Source of the DNA: Chitinophaga pendula
GTDB lineage: Bacteria > Bacteroidota > Bacteroidia > Chitinophagales > Chitinophagaceae
Direction of reading: 5' to 3'
Length of the DNA: 64,000 nucleotides
NCBI RefSeq assembly: GCF_020386615.1
Contig: NZ_CP077769.1
Location: forward strand, 7,365,501 to 7,429,500
The position numbers were made by a program, and so were the translations under genes. Of the stretch, positions 25,636 through 34,521 are shown piece by piece; positions within the stretch are counted from its first letter, which is position 1, and each line of letters starts with the position of its first letter. The notes under the pieces are model-generated. The model was not told the DNA's origin. It saw only the letters and a program-made list of their open reading frames with translations, and made no database searches.

Positions 25636-26754
25636 TCAGATTTTAGATGGCATTGGGTAATCAAGAGGTATGCTCAACAAGTCTTGCACCGGCTTGTCAA
25701 TTACCATATAGGTCGGAAACTGTGCAAATGGGTTGTGTCGGAATGCGTGATCTACAGTTGTGGCTAAATTAGCCGTATTGGCGTTGGTAATATATACTCC
25801 TGACACTCTTGTAAACTTGGGATTATTTTTTGAACCAAAAAAACCATTTCCTGAAAGCTCTAATCTTTCATCCCGGTTGTCAGGAATATCACGCCAAGAA
25901 ATTTGCAATGAGCCGTATAGCGCCTCCTGCACTTCTATAATATCAAGAGAAATACTCTGCTTATTTAGACAAATAATGTACGGAGCATTTAATGCTCCAT
26001 AGCGCGTAGCTTTTGATTCCAAAGCAGTAATTATATCCTCGCTATCATTACCTATTTGGGTAACGATCGGATGAGTGCCAATGGAACGGGAATTAGTTCC
26101 ACGATGTAATGGCGATTTTGGAATTAACTGCAACTCTATTTTGACTTTATCATCATCATATACAATTTTAGGCATTGCCTGAAATCCACGTTGACTTAAA
26201 AGGTCTGTATATATATCAGGATCATACGATGAAATGGCTTGGTTAAAATAACGGACGATCATTTTTCCACTTGGCTGGCTGTTATCTTTGAAAACGATTT
26301 CATCCAGTTTCAACAAAAAATTCGATGCATCAATTTTATCCAACGAATCGAGAAGTGTATTCTTTTTCCTTTCAAGCGACCGCTCATCTTGGGATCGCAT
26401 TGTCATGTGTTTAACCTCGATAAATAGAAACTCCCCATCTTTTGTAGCAAGATAATCCGGACGTTTTAATGTGCCGGGAATATCAGGGTGTATTGATAAT
26501 GAAAATCCCAGCTTCGTGAATAGTGTATAGATATATAACTCATAAAATGCGGCATCAAATGAGGCTTGAAATCGTGTCTTTAGGTCTTGCTTTTCATCAT
26601 CGGGATAATGCGAAAACCACTTTTCAAGTAACTGTCTTATAACTTCCATGTCTTGCCTGGCACTATCGTTATAGTACTGATAGGTATCTACGTTGTATTT
26701 AGCAGGCCCATCTAATGTTCTTTCTTTCTTTTCAAAAAGTGACATATCATTCAT
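25636..26754 (-). CDS. PD-(D/E)xK nuclease-like protein
   Basis: A 372 aa protein. Residues of about 60-120 contain FYELYIYTLFTKLGF, then RPDYLA (about 96-101) and FLFIEVKHM (about 110-118), the PD...ExK pattern of the restriction-endonuclease-like fold. The remaining 250 residues are not recognised but are conserved-looking and globular. It is co-directional and tightly coupled to the protease gene. It diverges from the HEPN-like gene across a 177-nt promoter region. Active-site residues are present, so nuclease activity is plausible; the target is unknown. Confidence 0.65.
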   Translation of the reverse strand: MNDMSLFEKKERTLDGPAKYNVDTYQYYNDSARQDMEVIRQLLEKWFSHYPDDEKQDLKTRFQASFDAAFYELYIYTLFTKLGFSLSIHPDIPGTLKRPDYLATKDGEFLFIEVKHMTMRSQDERSLERKKNTLLDSLDKIDASNFLLKLDEIVFKDNSQPSGKMIVRYFNQAISSYDPDIYTDLLSQRGFQAMPKIVYDDDKVKIELQLIPKSPLHRGTNSRSIGTHPIVTQIGNDSEDIITALESKATRYGALNAPYIICLNKQSISLDIIEVQEALYGSLQISWRDIPDNRDERLELSGNGFFGSKNNPKFTRVSGVYITNANTANLATTVDHAFRHNPFAQFPTYMVIDKPVQDLLSIPLDYPMPSKI

Positions 26755-26900
26755 CAGACAATTTCTTTACAGGGTTTGAATAGACTGTTGCAAAATATAA
26801 TATTTTGTTCTAAATAATTAATTCACACTACCATTACCAAGTACCGACGCAATTCTAAGATTTACAGAACAGAATCTTACAACATTGGAGTGAATTGCCG

Positions 26901-26908
26901 TAGATTTG
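26901..26908 (+). promoter_or_regulatory. -7 promoter element of the HEPN-like gene
   Basis: TAGATTTG, a full TAnnTTTG match, 23 nt before the ATG at 26932. Confidence 0.5.
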
Positions 26909-26931
26909 AAAGCATCAAATTAATCTAAAAT

Positions 26932-27480
26932 ATGCTATCACCAGATCAACAGGATTTTTATAACAGGTGGCTTCAGAAAGCCGATAATATAGTAGATGAG
27001 GATGTTGCCAGCCTTATTGATAAATACGTAACCTTATTTATCAACTATAACTTCCTGTACAATATCGTTCCGATAAAAAAAGCTCAGGAAACTGGTAATG
27101 CGAGAGAACAAGTTGGTGACAGAGCGGGAGCTACTACTTTTACAATTGATTTTCTTGGAGCTGCTGCTATTGCCCATTATTTAACACAGCAAGGACTTGA
27201 CAACCAAATCCAGGCATTATATCAGGCGATGCCTCATTTCAATATTGACCTGAATAGAGGAACACCGCAGCCCAACCGCGACCAACAACTTATCAATGGA
27301 TTGCAATCAGCAGTGCCTGCGACAAAAATCCTTGCTTTAATGAAAACGCTTTATTCAATCCGGTGTAACATTGTTCACGGAGAAAAGGGACTGCATCAAT
27401 ATCAGGAAATGCTTTTGTCACCAGCAATTCAATTATTACGAGGAATAGTACCGCTGGTGTATGCCAGAGTAAATGCTTAG
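26932..27480 (+). CDS. HEPN-like domain protein
   Basis: A 182 aa, mostly helical protein. Near residue 144 it has IRCNIVHGEK, an R-x4-H motif as in HEPN ribonuclease domains, in a helix context (LMKTLYSIRCNIVHGEKGL) typical of that family. The stretch before it (about 60-130) is not recognised. It is transcribed divergently from the nuclease-protease pair and is followed by a small hypothetical gene. HEPN proteins often act as toxins or defence RNases; whether the motif is catalytic here is not shown. Confidence 0.6.
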   Translation: MLSPDQQDFYNRWLQKADNIVDEDVASLIDKYVTLFINYNFLYNIVPIKKAQETGNAREQVGDRAGATTFTIDFLGAAAIAHYLTQQGLDNQIQALYQAMPHFNIDLNRGTPQPNRDQQLINGLQSAVPATKILALMKTLYSIRCNIVHGEKGLHQYQEMLLSPAIQLLRGIVPLVYARVNA

Positions 27481-27540
27481 ATAAAGCTCCCAGACGCATA
27501 AATATAATCTCTAACAATCGTAATGATTTAAAAGTATAAC

Positions 27541-27945
27541 ATGGACGAGAACAAATTACTTGAGGTTTGCTTTATGTTAGCGGAAGACTTGATGTGGGAT
27601 AAGGATTCGGCTCCTATTGAAAGGCTTCCAGAAGATATTTCTGAATTAAATGAAATGACCAATAAGTTTATTGAAATCGCAAATCAAAATTATTATCAAG
27701 TGGAGGGTTTGCCGGATGGTGATGAGATACTTATTGGTGCTATCAGGTATTTGAATGTGCAGGCAATCCCTCCACTTAGAGGAAATTATGCCTGGTTTGC
27801 TAATTCTTTAAGCACTCTTCTGGAGATTTGCAATCCCAATAGCATAGTGAGAAGCGAAGGAATACCTTTCCTTTTGAGCCTACAAAAAGGTATAATAAAA
27901 CATCTGGAATGGGCTACAAAATCAGATGAAGAAGAGGAATCTTAG
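27541..27945 (+). CDS. Hypothetical protein
   Basis: A 134 aa, acidic, helical protein with no signal peptide and a DEEEES tail. No family recognised. It starts 60 nt after the HEPN-like gene on the same strand and might be its antitoxin or partner, which is only positional inference. Confidence 0.6.
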   Translation: MDENKLLEVCFMLAEDLMWDKDSAPIERLPEDISELNEMTNKFIEIANQNYYQVEGLPDGDEILIGAIRYLNVQAIPPLRGNYAWFANSLSTLLEICNPNSIVRSEGIPFLLSLQKGIIKHLEWATKSDEEEES

Positions 27946-28181
27946 ATGCTCATAGAAAGCAAGAACTGAAGAATTTACAAATACATAATTGCAGCCTCAA
28001 ATAAGAAAGACCATCTCCAGTAATATAGATGATTAATAATGCCGCAGTCTGTTATGCGGAAACGGATGAACGGACTAAAAGGTAGTGAGGACGGTTTTGC
28101 ATAAGTGGCTGCACCGCTTCTTCGCGCAGCGGTGTTCCGCCTACGGGGAAAGGAATGCCGATGCGCCGCCTGGGAGGGGCT

Positions 28182-28988
28182 TTAGGCGACCTTTATCGGT
28201 TGGGTGGTAAAGTTGGCAAGGTTGTGAAAGAAGCCCTTATTTTCGGTCATTCCGTTGCGGAAAAGGTTCCATAGCAGGGAGCAACCCATTTGGGCAAGGG
28301 AGGAATTAATGTACAAGTCTTGCTTTTCCAATGCTTCAGCCAGTGAACAGCTTGGGGTATTATCTGTTTCTTCAGACCGTTTCAGCAGTTCGCCATATTC
28401 ATCTGTAATAAATGGCAGGCTTGCCACCGCCTGATATTTTTCAGACTTTGGTTGCTTGATACTGCCGATAGTGGATAGTAGCACCTGCCCTGTGGACTGG
28501 CTATTGCCGAAATCCATCCAATATTTGGCTTGATTGCGGTATGCCCTGTAACTATTCAGTCCTTTAAGTATCTCAGCTATTTCAAATCGTGCCTTTACGC
28601 TATCAACGCAGGAAATGTAAATACTTGCCTGTGCATGTTCGGGCAACCTGTCCAAACTATCCCTTTCAAACTTTGTGGTTTCAGCTTTCCAGTTCGTGCC
28701 AGCCCATCTGTTGGAACGGTTTATCAGGGCAACGGACTTATATAGTCCTACCTCACATTCAGCAAACCGCTGTCTGCCTAAATTGGAATCTGTTACTATA
28801 TCATCATCCCAAAGCCTCACCGCTATCCCTGCATGTCCCAATTCATTCAGGCTGTAATTCATTTCTACCAATGCGGTTAGCACCTTTGAACCTGTGCCTC
28901 CAGCCCCTATCAGGTTTACCTCAATGGGGTTGGTTGGGGCAATCAGGTCGTTGTCTGTAAAATGCACTTTTATTTTGTCCGTTTTCAT
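28182..28988 (-). CDS. PRTRC system ThiF-family protein
   Basis: A 268 aa protein (from MKTDKIKVHF) with an N-terminal Rossmann motif NLIGAGGTGSKVL and the RLWDDDIVTDSNLGRQRF segment typical of E1/ThiF-like adenylating folds. It matches the PRTRC ThiF family by sequence and position. Its ATG overlaps the PRTRC B stop as ATGA (28985-28988), so I reject a start 28 codons upstream. Last gene of the PRTRC operon. The molecular function of the PRTRC system is unknown; it is found on plasmids and integrated elements. Confidence 0.9.
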   Translation of the reverse strand: MKTDKIKVHFTDNDLIAPTNPIEVNLIGAGGTGSKVLTALVEMNYSLNELGHAGIAVRLWDDDIVTDSNLGRQRFAECEVGLYKSVALINRSNRWAGTNWKAETTKFERDSLDRLPEHAQASIYISCVDSVKARFEIAEILKGLNSYRAYRNQAKYWMDFGNSQSTGQVLLSTIGSIKQPKSEKYQAVASLPFITDEYGELLKRSEETDNTPSCSLAEALEKQDLYINSSLAQMGCSLLWNLFRNGMTENKGFFHNLANFTTQPIKVA

Positions 28989-29701
28989 CGTAGTATATTT
29001 TTTATTGTCCTGTCTGTCTTTTTCAATACCTCTTTCGGAAATGGCTCTCCAGTCTTCCGCAGCTTCTTCCATAGGCTCACACAGTTACCGTGTATGGGGT
29101 TATGATTTTGCATCAGGTGACTGAAATAGCTGTTAAAGAAATAGGCTTCCCATGCGGCTGTAAATTCCTCTAATGACGCTGACCTCCTGATATTGACATC
29201 CACCGTACCCATACATACATTTCCTTCTACATAGACATTGAAAAACGGAGCATGATAAAGTGGTGTGGTTTCGGTCGGCCTCCTGTCACTTTTCAGGGCA
29301 TAGATATACAGCTTTTCTTTGTTGGCTATCCAAAGTAATGCGGGTACGCTCGCATTACCATTTGAAATGCCTAACCCTTCAACGAAAAAGAGATTTTTAC
29401 AGGTCGCCTTTGTAAACCACATCACAAAGCCGTTTTCAGATGGGTCTGTGTAAAGGATATTTGCAGCGATAATGCTTTTAGGTTTCAGAAAAGCCTTGTT
29501 CCTTTCGCCCGTTGTGTCCAGTGCTTTTGATAAACGCTGTGCTTCCTTAACGGTTAGGGGATGTGCATTAATGGGACTACCATTCTTATCCATATCAAAA
29601 TACTCTACATAGACTTCTACATTCATTCCTTTTGCTTCATAAAATACCAAAGCCGTTTTAGGATGGTAAAGTTTGCCGATATTTTCCATTACATCTTTCA
29701 T
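28985..29701 (-). CDS. PRTRC system protein B
   Basis: A 238 aa protein matching PRTRC protein B in length and in its pattern (YHPKTALVFYEAKG at the start; KTGEPFPKEVLKK near the end). Function unknown. It is translationally coupled to the ThiF gene (ATGA overlap) and starts 10 nt after the F-like gene. Confidence 0.88.
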   Translation of the reverse strand: MKDVMENIGKLYHPKTALVFYEAKGMNVEVYVEYFDMDKNGSPINAHPLTVKEAQRLSKALDTTGERNKAFLKPKSIIAANILYTDPSENGFVMWFTKATCKNLFFVEGLGISNGNASVPALLWIANKEKLYIYALKSDRRPTETTPLYHAPFFNVYVEGNVCMGTVDVNIRRSASLEEFTAAWEAYFFNSYFSHLMQNHNPIHGNCVSLWKKLRKTGEPFPKEVLKKTDRTIKNILR

Positions 29702-29711
29702 AGTAATTATT

Positions 29712-30866
29712 TTAATCGTTATTCAGCAGGTAACATAAATCGTCTATCAATGGGAATAACCTGTTTTCAAATTCAAGACTGCAATCGGTGATTGCTGTAC
29801 CGTTAAACTTTTTTAATATGGTAGGTTCTTCTGTTGTACCACATTCATTGAACTCATTGTTTACACTTTCAGCAACCGTTTCATATAGCCATCCCTTTAC
29901 ATCGGCTATAAACGAGATATATTTCCTCATTGCAATTACTTCGTCCTCCTGTTCTTCTTCATCCTGTACATATTTTGCGTTTTGGAAAACCGTTGTTGCA
30001 GGATAATCAGTATAAAGTGCAAACATTCCCTTTGCTACATTCAGGCACTCCTGTTCAAAATCGTTTGTAGGTATAAATGCCTTTATCCGTTCTGCAAACA
30101 CATCAAGGTTTTTACGGTTGAATATTTTCTGCTCCATCTTTTCACCGCACCATTGAGCAACCTTTAATTCCTCTTTACGGCTGTCCAATTCTGCTTCATC
30201 GTCCTGTTCAATCCAATCGGCAATCATTTCGTATTGCCAATAGAGGTAAGCATCCTCCTGCCTGTAATAAGGTATATCAGCTACATGATACAGATAAGCA
30301 AATACGGATAATAATAATCGGGCTGCTCTTTTTGTCTTCGGGTCTTTGAGCATTTTATATAACGGTATAACGGGAATATAAAACAAGGTTGTTCCAGTAT
30401 TGTATTGTTCCTCGCTTATAAAAAAGGTCTTTCCCTTATCGTCCTGTACCAAACGCAAGCAATTCCAGTTTCTAATGTTCCGTTTTAAATGGTTATCCAC
30501 TTCCCATACAGAAAGGGCGATATTGTAGGGATAGCCAAACGTCCTTGTATCCATAGGCTCGAAGCCGTTGTAATGCCTGGCAACTGCACACAGGGAGCAA
30601 TAAAAATCAGTTTCTATTTTCTCCACTTCCGTAGCAGGTTGTACCGTTTTCATCGCCTCCAGTTTAGGCAGGAAGGTGGTTCTTAAAAAACCATTGGCAA
30701 CATCTGTTGTGGTACTGACTTCCGTTTGTCCTTGCTTATTTCGTGTGCATCTTTTGTCCTTTGTACCCATGCTGTGAACTCTCCCAACTGCTTGTAGAGT
30801 TTTCTTTGCCTTTGCTTTTGGGGCATTTGAATGATGCCCGATATAATATTGTGTTGCATATTCCAT
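29712..30866 (-). CDS. PRTRC-locus protein, possibly PRTRC protein F
   Basis: A 384 aa protein between PRTRC C and B, where Bacteroidota PRTRC operons carry a protein of this size. The segment TTLFYIPVIPLYKMLKDPKTKRAARLLLSVFAYLYHVADIPYY fits what I remember of PRTRC F, but the identification is not firm. No catalytic motif or membrane segment is visible. Confidence 0.6.
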   Translation of the reverse strand: MEYATQYYIGHHSNAPKAKAKKTLQAVGRVHSMGTKDKRCTRNKQGQTEVSTTTDVANGFLRTTFLPKLEAMKTVQPATEVEKIETDFYCSLCAVARHYNGFEPMDTRTFGYPYNIALSVWEVDNHLKRNIRNWNCLRLVQDDKGKTFFISEEQYNTGTTLFYIPVIPLYKMLKDPKTKRAARLLLSVFAYLYHVADIPYYRQEDAYLYWQYEMIADWIEQDDEAELDSRKEELKVAQWCGEKMEQKIFNRKNLDVFAERIKAFIPTNDFEQECLNVAKGMFALYTDYPATTVFQNAKYVQDEEEQEDEVIAMRKYISFIADVKGWLYETVAESVNNEFNECGTTEEPTILKKFNGTAITDCSLEFENRLFPLIDDLCYLLNND

Positions 30867-30883
30867 TGCTTTAAATTTTAAGA

Positions 30884-31102
30884 TTAACCTTTTGTTCCCA
30901 TGACGCTTTCAAAACGATACTGCACCGTATCATCTTCAATTCGTGGTGCGGATATTTTGGCGGTGGTGAGTACTGGATAGGTATTGGCATAGAAGTTCAT
31001 CACCGCTTCCACGCTCCATGAAGGTTCAGGGTCTGTAAGCCTTATATCCGTTCCGTTTTCTTTGAGCAGGAAAATCCTGTCTAAATGCTTTGCTATTAAC
31101 AT
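30884..31102 (-). CDS. PRTRC system protein C
   Basis: A 72 aa protein with the diagnostic pattern of PRTRC C: DPEPSWSVEAVMNFYANTYPVLTTAKISAP, ending YRFESVMGTKG. Small soluble protein, possibly a ubiquitin-like partner of the ThiF protein, as has been suggested by the presence of an E1-like gene in the system; that is inference. Confidence 0.92.
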   Translation of the reverse strand: MLIAKHLDRIFLLKENGTDIRLTDPEPSWSVEAVMNFYANTYPVLTTAKISAPRIEDDTVQYRFESVMGTKG

Positions 31103-31120
31103 GACTTCTCGTTTTACAGG

Positions 31121-31714
31121 TTATTGATTTATTTCTTCTTCCTCAACATTCGCTTCAACGCTTTGTGGCTGTTCATCAGTTACGGGTGTTGCAGTTGCAC
31201 CAAACAGGTCCGGGGCAAACTTTGAGGATAAGGATGATTTTCGTTTGCGTATGGCTTCTGCCTGTTCGGGATATTCTGAAGGGTCAGGTACTTTCATCCA
31301 TGCGTCCCTGTGCTTTCCTTCTTTTTCCAGTTCATCTACTTTTTGCATCGCCTCCCTGTATTTCTTCTCTTTGGCTTCTTTTTCCTTTCGCTCCCTGTCT
31401 GTCTTTTCTTTTTCCATAGCAGATTGCTTTTTCACTTCTTCCAACTGTTTCATGAAGCCTTCCATGTCCACCATTAAACCTGAAACGGTCCGTATGGGTG
31501 TTGTTATTCGTTCAAAGAAACCGTTGTCCAGTTCTTCGGCACTTCCTCTTAGATTGAGGGGCGGTATCAGTTTCCTTGCATCGTCCCCGCACTGCTCATT
31601 GTTGAGCATAACCGATACTATCCAGTTACTTTCTGCTCCTTTCCGTATCGTTACTTGCAGGTCGCCTGTTATATTCAATGCAGCTATGCTGCTGAAAAAA
31701 TTTGTCGTTTCCAT
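31121..31714 (-). CDS. PRTRC system protein E
   Basis: A 197 aa protein. The N-terminal domain (FFSSIAALNITGDLQVTIRKG, about 3-75) matches PRTRC E. A charged coiled-coil region follows (about 90-140, rich in KEKE) and a C-terminal tail reads APDLFGA. I use the ATG at 31714 rather than the TTG two codons upstream. It is the first recognised PRTRC gene of the operon. Confidence 0.88.
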   Translation of the reverse strand: METTNFFSSIAALNITGDLQVTIRKGAESNWIVSVMLNNEQCGDDARKLIPPLNLRGSAEELDNGFFERITTPIRTVSGLMVDMEGFMKQLEEVKKQSAMEKEKTDRERKEKEAKEKKYREAMQKVDELEKEGKHRDAWMKVPDPSEYPEQAEAIRKRKSSLSSKFAPDLFGATATPVTDEQPQSVEANVEEEEINQ

Positions 31715-31779
31715 TGTCAAATGTTTTTTTGTTAAAAAGAATTTCTGTACAGTCCTGTATAGTTTTATTCCGTGCTGCG

Positions 31780-32013
31780 TTATCTAAACAGCCATCCCCA
31801 CAATCCCCACAGCAAAAGGGCTAATGCTGCCCACTTCAGCATCCATTCTATCGCAAGTGTGATTAAACCCACTAAATAGTTATTGAAATGCTGCAATCCA
31901 CCTAAGCCCCTTCGGTTGAATTGTCGCATACCGACAAAGAGCCTGATTGCCAAACCGACAAAAACCATAGTCGGATAAGACATTGCCTGTAATAGTTTTA
32001 TCAACGCTTCCAT
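31780..32013 (-). CDS. Small hypothetical membrane protein
   Basis: A 77 aa protein with two hydrophobic segments (MSYPTMVFVGLAIRLFVG; a Leu/Trp-rich C-terminal one ending WGLWGWLFR). No family recognised. It sits in the element's backbone operon between the PRTRC E gene and another hypothetical gene. Confidence 0.6.
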   Translation of the reverse strand: MEALIKLLQAMSYPTMVFVGLAIRLFVGMRQFNRRGLGGLQHFNNYLVGLITLAIEWMLKWAALALLLWGLWGWLFR

Positions 32014-32024
32014 AACCTTGTATT

Positions 32025-32402
32025 TTATGGGTTAAATAATAGGTCTATGGCTAATGTAAACTTGGGATTGCTATGCTTCCTTACAGTAGTATATAAGGTC
32101 ATACAATGCACCATATACAATGCGACATAGCCATCAAAAAGTTGGTCTGCAAATAAGCGGCTGTGAGTATGCAGACGTTTCCCATACTTATTTATCTTGT
32201 TCCTGACTTCCTCAACAAAGGATAGCCAGGCTTCTACTGTTAGCAACCCGTTTTCCCACTGGCTGCGTATCAACTGTTCGTCCTCCTGTATGGCAAGGCA
32301 CATATTGTCGGTGTATTCCAGTAAGGCAGGAATTTCCTGCGGAAATAGTTCGTGCAGCAATTTTGCCTTCTCTATGTTTATCAAATTATCTAACGGTTTC
32401 AT
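32025..32402 (-). CDS. Hypothetical protein of the element backbone
   Basis: A 125 aa soluble, mostly helical protein. No domain recognised. It lies in the same run of minus-strand genes, 11 nt before the small membrane protein gene. Confidence 0.65.
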   Translation of the reverse strand: MKPLDNLINIEKAKLLHELFPQEIPALLEYTDNMCLAIQEDEQLIRSQWENGLLTVEAWLSFVEEVRNKINKYGKRLHTHSRLFADQLFDGYVALYMVHCMTLYTTVRKHSNPKFTLAIDLLFNP

Positions 32403-32458
32403 ATACTTGTTTTTGTAAGTGGATAATAAGGACAGGCATTGCTGCCTGTCCTGTTACT

Positions 32459-33532
32459 TTAGCTCAGTGCAAGCACGTCTGCTCCGTCTTTTGCAAACTG
32501 GCTGCACAATTCAAATGCTCGTTGTGCTTTAGCCTGTGCTGTGCCTCCCATTACAATGGATTGCAGTTTGCTTTCATCGTCCTTGTAATTGCGTACATTC
32601 TGATAGTAACCTGTTACCGCATTGTATGCCCCGAACACTGTTCCTTTGGTAGTATTCAACTGTTGGGTATCTGCCATCATTGCATAGGCAAAGGCATCTT
32701 CCACCGTATTTTTAAAAACGGTTGACAGTTCATCCTCTGCACCTTTTTTGAGTGCGTCCAATGTTTCCTTGTTGGGGCAAAGTGCCAGTTGGATAAGTTT
32801 CTTTACTTCTTCATCACAGATACGCACCTTTGTCCATTGATTGAATATGCCCTCCAGTTGTACACTTAGCTGATTAGCCAGTCCCATTACTTTATGAGCA
32901 TTTTCCAAACGTTGTTTTGCACCTGACGTGTGGCGAATACGTACCACGTTGGACATATTTCCCAATGCTGCATTGAGAGTGTTTTGACAAACGATACGTA
33001 CAGGTGTAAACGCTGCGGTAATACTTCCCGTACCATCATGTGAGGTGGTCAGGAAGATGTATTTTTCTGTAACATCATCACCGTTACCTACTCGGATATA
33101 GTCAGGGAGTTTAGCCGTAATAAATATGCGCTCTCCGTTTCCTAATGCACCTGCTGTTTGATACAGGATACCATCACCACCACCTACAATAGCATCGAAA
33201 AAGGCAAAGGCATCTGCATTTTGTACTATTTGGTAATCTTTTCCTACTACGCCAAAAACCGTATTGGTATCGGTACGCATAGTTGCGAAATTGTCGGGCA
33301 ACAAAATGTTACCACCTTCTTTTATTTCACCATCATCACTTATACTGATGCCTGTGCCACGAGTATATAAGGGAGATTTGATAACCTCGAAATCAAGCCC
33401 TGCGTATTTGATAGCTTCGGCACTGGTGGGATATTGCTCTACTATCTGTCCCAAATTGTGCCATGCTTTCTGCTGCACGCTAAAGAAGCTGTATTTGCCT
33501 GTACGTTCGTTATAATTAAGATTATGTGCCAT
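32459..33532 (-). CDS. DUF932 phage/plasmid-like protein
   Basis: A 357 aa protein with the DUF932 pattern: AWHNLGQIVEQYPTSAEAIKYAGLDFEV near the N-terminus, the ATMRTDTNTVFGVVGKDYQIVQN block, and FTPVRIVCQNTLNAAL in the centre. The family is common on plasmids, phages and integrative elements; its role is unknown. It is well conserved next to ssb and PRTRC genes. Confidence 0.92.
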   Translation of the reverse strand: MAHNLNYNERTGKYSFFSVQQKAWHNLGQIVEQYPTSAEAIKYAGLDFEVIKSPLYTRGTGISISDDGEIKEGGNILLPDNFATMRTDTNTVFGVVGKDYQIVQNADAFAFFDAIVGGGDGILYQTAGALGNGERIFITAKLPDYIRVGNGDDVTEKYIFLTTSHDGTGSITAAFTPVRIVCQNTLNAALGNMSNVVRIRHTSGAKQRLENAHKVMGLANQLSVQLEGIFNQWTKVRICDEEVKKLIQLALCPNKETLDALKKGAEDELSTVFKNTVEDAFAYAMMADTQQLNTTKGTVFGAYNAVTGYYQNVRNYKDDESKLQSIVMGGTAQAKAQRAFELCSQFAKDGADVLALS

Positions 33533-33571
33533 GATTGTAATTTTTAAAAGTTGATAAATGAAAATGAATGA

Positions 33572-33961
33572 TTAGAAAGGCAAATCGTCTGTGCCATTGT
33601 TTGCAGGTACTGCGGAGTCGTTTCTGTTACCACCTGCTACGGTTTCAGACCGTTTACCGCCTCCATACAATTTGATTTTTGATGTATGGAAATTGAGTGC
33701 TGCATGTGCCCCACCATCTCCACCAATCCATGCTCTTGCACTCACCCTGCCGTTGAGTTCTACCAATGTTCCTTTGGTGAGTACCTTTGCTACATTTGTT
33801 GAAATCCAGTAGGCACAGTTGAAATACTCGGTGTGTTCCACTCGTTCGCCCTGTTTGTTACGGTAGCTGTCATTCACTGCTACGGAAAAATTCACTACCT
33901 GTTTGTCGCTCGGCAAGGTGCTGATTTGTGCGTCCCTCGTTAATCTGCCAATGATGTTCAT
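33572..33961 (-). CDS. ssb: Single-stranded DNA-binding protein
   Basis: A 129 aa OB-fold protein: MNIIGRLTRDAQISTLPSDKQVVNFSVAVNDSY and VEHTEYFNCAYWISTNVAKVLTKGTLVELNGRVSARAW are typical of SSB. The acidic C-terminal tip (DDLPF) needed for partner binding is intact. I use the ATG at 33961 because SSB homology begins there, although the frame is open 16 codons upstream. As an element-borne copy it probably serves transfer or replication. Confidence 0.93.
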   Translation of the reverse strand: MNIIGRLTRDAQISTLPSDKQVVNFSVAVNDSYRNKQGERVEHTEYFNCAYWISTNVAKVLTKGTLVELNGRVSARAWIGGDGGAHAALNFHTSKIKLYGGGKRSETVAGGNRNDSAVPANNGTDDLPF

Positions 33962-34459
33962 GATTTTTAATTTTAATTGTGAAACCATTTTGTTTACTTC
34001 TTTTTTCACCCGCTTGCCCTAAAAGCATTTTTCCAAAAGAAAAAACGGTAAAAAAGAAAGCAGCGACAGAGTGTAGCCGGAGGCGCGGAGAGCTATAAGT
34101 CCCGAAGGGTGCAAGCGCAGCGCAGCATTATGCGCTCGTAGCAACGAAGGCGTAACTATCTTAGCTGCCTTTTTACCCGTTTCGTTGGAAAATGCCAAAG
34201 CAGGTTGGTTGCTATCTCAACCAATCAGGCTTGTTATTCTCTTGTATAGTAAAGCATGAGGGGGATGTAAGGCGGTGAGGAACGAGCCGGTCACGACAAA
34301 GAAGGGACGGAAGCGAGGCGTACCCTGGAATGACCGACCCGAAGGGACATGCCCTTTTTAAAAAAAACATGTTTTTAAAGGTGACTTGTAGTAGGCTACG
34401 CGGATTACGTTATCTTTTGCTACACTTTAAGATACAAAGTGTTAAATTGTTAATATTAA
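33962..34459. other. Intergenic region upstream of ssb with several short palindromes
   Basis: About 500 nt without a gene. It contains AGCGCA-N6-TGCGCT (34119-34136), a CGGTCA/TGACCG pair around 34290-34350, and runs of A and T near 34360. It is the leader of the minus-strand backbone operon and could hold replication or control sites. Nothing can be assigned firmly. Confidence 0.4.
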
Positions 34460-34481
34460 TATTTAAGTATTTGCTTAAATA
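34460..34481. promoter_or_regulatory. Operator-like inverted repeat before the mer operon
   Basis: TATTTAAG-N6-CTTAAATA, 8-bp perfect arms, 13 nt upstream of the -7 element. Its A/T-rich palindromic form suits an ArsR/SmtB dimer. Likely bound by the regulator encoded next. Confidence 0.55.
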
Positions 34482-34493
34482 AGTAACATTTAT

Positions 34494-34501
34494 TACTTTT
34501 G
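34494..34501 (+). promoter_or_regulatory. -7 promoter element of the mer operon
   Basis: TACTTTTG, a full TAnnTTTG match, 20 nt before the ATG at 34522. Confidence 0.55.
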
Positions 34502-34521
34502 CCTCGCAAACAAATTTGACA

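Noticed and set aside
31245-31787. Plus-strand ORF of 180 aa opposite PRTRC E
   Set aside because: Serine- and phenylalanine-rich antisense of the Lys/Glu-rich coiled coil in PRTRC E, a typical shadow.
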